64,000 nucleotides of DNA from UMGS1696 sp964463375 (GTDB lineage: Bacteria; Bacillota; Clostridia; Oscillospirales; CAG-272), in contig CAYXBQ010000002.1 in the NCBI GenBank assembly GCA_964463375.1, positions 127,795-191,794 of the forward strand, given 5' to 3'. Below, piece after piece: positions 63,109 to 64,000 of this stretch; the stretch's first letter is position 1, and the number at the start of each line of letters is the position of its first letter. The notes under the pieces are model-generated. The model was not told where the DNA came from. It saw only the letters and a list, made by a program, of their open reading frames with translations, and searched no databases. The position numbers were made by a program, and so were the translations under genes.

Positions 63109-63851
63109 GCAAATTTAGTCTTTTCCCCGCACACGCGGGGGTGATCCTATTTCCACAAGGGATCTTCCATCATGATCACCCTTTTCCCCGCACACGCGGG
63201 GGTGATCCCATCTGCGTAGGTCTCAACGGCACGCCCGATCACTTTTCCCCGCACACGCGGGGGTGATCCCACAGTTGCCTAAAAAAGGGCTACCCGCCAA
63301 AACTTTTCCCCGCACACGCGGGGGTGATCCTTTCAGCGTCCTTCATGTACTCTTCCCAACGATCTTTTCCCCGCACACGCGGGGGTGATCCCTCACCGAC
63401 GTTTTTTGTATATCCGTAGATCAGCTTTTCCCCGCACACGCGGGGGTGATCCTATCCACCGATACCATGATCTGCCGGAGAAATTCTTTTCCCCGCACAC
63501 GCGGGGGTGATCCCGTGGAGGATCGCACATCCAGAGCGGAGAGGGACTTTTCCCCGCACACGCGGGGGTGATCCCTGATGTCAACCCCTTTTTGCAAAAA
63601 AATCAAACTTTTCCCCGCACACGCGGGGGTGATCCTTCGGCTCCGCAGGTGGGGCATACCAGGGTAACCTTTTCCCCGCACACGCGGGGGTGATCCTGTT
63701 AGAACGGCAGTTCCTCGTCGTCCCCCAGCCTTTTCCCCGCACACGCGGGGGTGATCCTCGGCCGATTCTGCCACGATGTCCGTGGTAAAGCTTTTCCCCG
63801 CACACGCGGGGGTGATCCTAGTGGCTTGCGCCATTTTTCCAGCCATACAAG

Positions 63852-63879
63852 CTTTTCCCCGCACCCGCGGGGGTGCTCC
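63852..63879 (+). repeat. Degenerate CRISPR repeat 13
   Basis: Compared with the consensus it has A to C at repeat position 14 (in the loop) and A to C at position 25 (in the handle). The stem is intact. Confidence 0.9.
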
Positions 63880-63913
63880 CAACACCTTTGGTTGTTCCCT
63901 ATTTCATCCAGCA

Positions 63914-63941
63914 CTTTTACCCGCACACGCGGGGTTGTTCC
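63914..63941 (+). repeat. Degenerate CRISPR repeat 14
   Basis: Compared with the consensus it has C to A at position 6, which breaks the outer stem pair, G to T at 22 and A to T at 25. The spacer before it is one base longer than the rest. Confidence 0.9.
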
Positions 63942-64000
63942 CACCGGAACGCCGTGGCACAAAGAGGATGCGTTCTTTTCCCCGCACACGCGGGGGTGAT

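Larger units (their letters stand above)
63120..64000 (+). CRISPR. Type I-E CRISPR array, 15 repeats, cut by the window end
   Basis: A 28-base repeat starts CTTTTCCCCGCACAC and ends GCGGGGGTGATCC. Copies begin at 63120, 63181, 63242, 63303, 63364, 63425, 63486, 63547, 63608, 63669, 63730, 63791, 63852, 63914 and 63975; the last is cut by the window edge after 26 bases. Spacers are 33 bases, except the thirteenth (34). CCCCGC and GCGGGG form the Cas6e hairpin. The plus strand matches the usual I-E crRNA sense, with cas1-cas2 and the leader on the left. The base after each repeat is always C or T. Repeats 13 and 14 are mutated; all others match. Confidence 0.99.

Noticed and set aside
63421..63885. 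Open frame on the minus strand across the CRISPR array (and three similar ones)
   Set aside because: It consists of repeated peptides such as ITPACAGKS and HPRVCGEK, which are the translated repeats read in shifting frames; this is a common annotation error, not a protein.
1..64000. tRNA, rRNA, insertion sequences, prophage or riboswitches
   Set aside because: None was recognised by eye on either strand; a covariance-model search would be needed to exclude small RNA elements in the leaders.

Overview
The window looks like a chromosomal segment of a fibre- and sugar-fermenting Gram-positive anaerobe of class Clostridia, most likely near Ruminococcus/Oscillospiraceae. The reasons are: GC-rich coding with strong AGGAGG-type ribosome sites; many lipobox solute-binding proteins; carbohydrate ABC permeases without a dedicated ATPase; an oxygen-sensitive glycyl radical enzyme; galacturonate genes; and near-consensus sigma-A promoters with extended -10 elements. 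No rRNA, tRNA or insertion sequence was seen. The species cannot be named from the sequence alone.

Left part (1-9.5 kb): a small membrane protein; a fused ABC ATPase-permease with a flavodoxin, divergent from an OmpR-type response regulator and a histidine kinase with a very short external loop; a secreted CBM9-like protein with a sortase-like tail; rimM-trmD; an amidase; and a TtcA-like PP-loop enzyme.

9.6-22.6 kb: a long same-strand cluster with two sugar ABC permeases, a coiled-coil HlyD-like adaptor, a shortened MacB-like membrane protein, and three very large paralogous lipoproteins. Each lipoprotein joins a probable beta-propeller to a type-1 solute-binding domain. This is the most unusual metabolic locus here. 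A short FNT channel follows.

23-53.5 kb: a carbohydrate region. It carries an alpha-galactosidase (GH27), a ComEC-like hydrolase, an esterase, a glycerophosphodiesterase, an orphan glycyl radical enzyme, smpB with a pentapeptide-repeat gene and ssrA (tmRNA), a nitroreductase, a GH5 glycosidase with a solute-binding lipoprotein divergent from an AraC regulator, uxaA-uxaB, thioredoxin, a large unrecognised probable glycosidase, a heterodimeric ABC exporter, two more solute-binding lipoproteins, and a four-gene unit of two TIM-barrel isomerases, a ceramidase-like hydrolase and a DegT aminotransferase.

53.6-64 kb: a complete type I-E CRISPR-Cas locus. cas3 has its own promoter. A second promoter drives cas8e-cse2-cas7e-cas5e-cas6e-cas1-cas2, with Cas2 fused to a DnaQ-type exonuclease. 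The array that follows has 14 full repeats and a 15th cut by the window edge. The base after every repeat is a pyrimidine, and one spacer reads as the end of an SSB gene.
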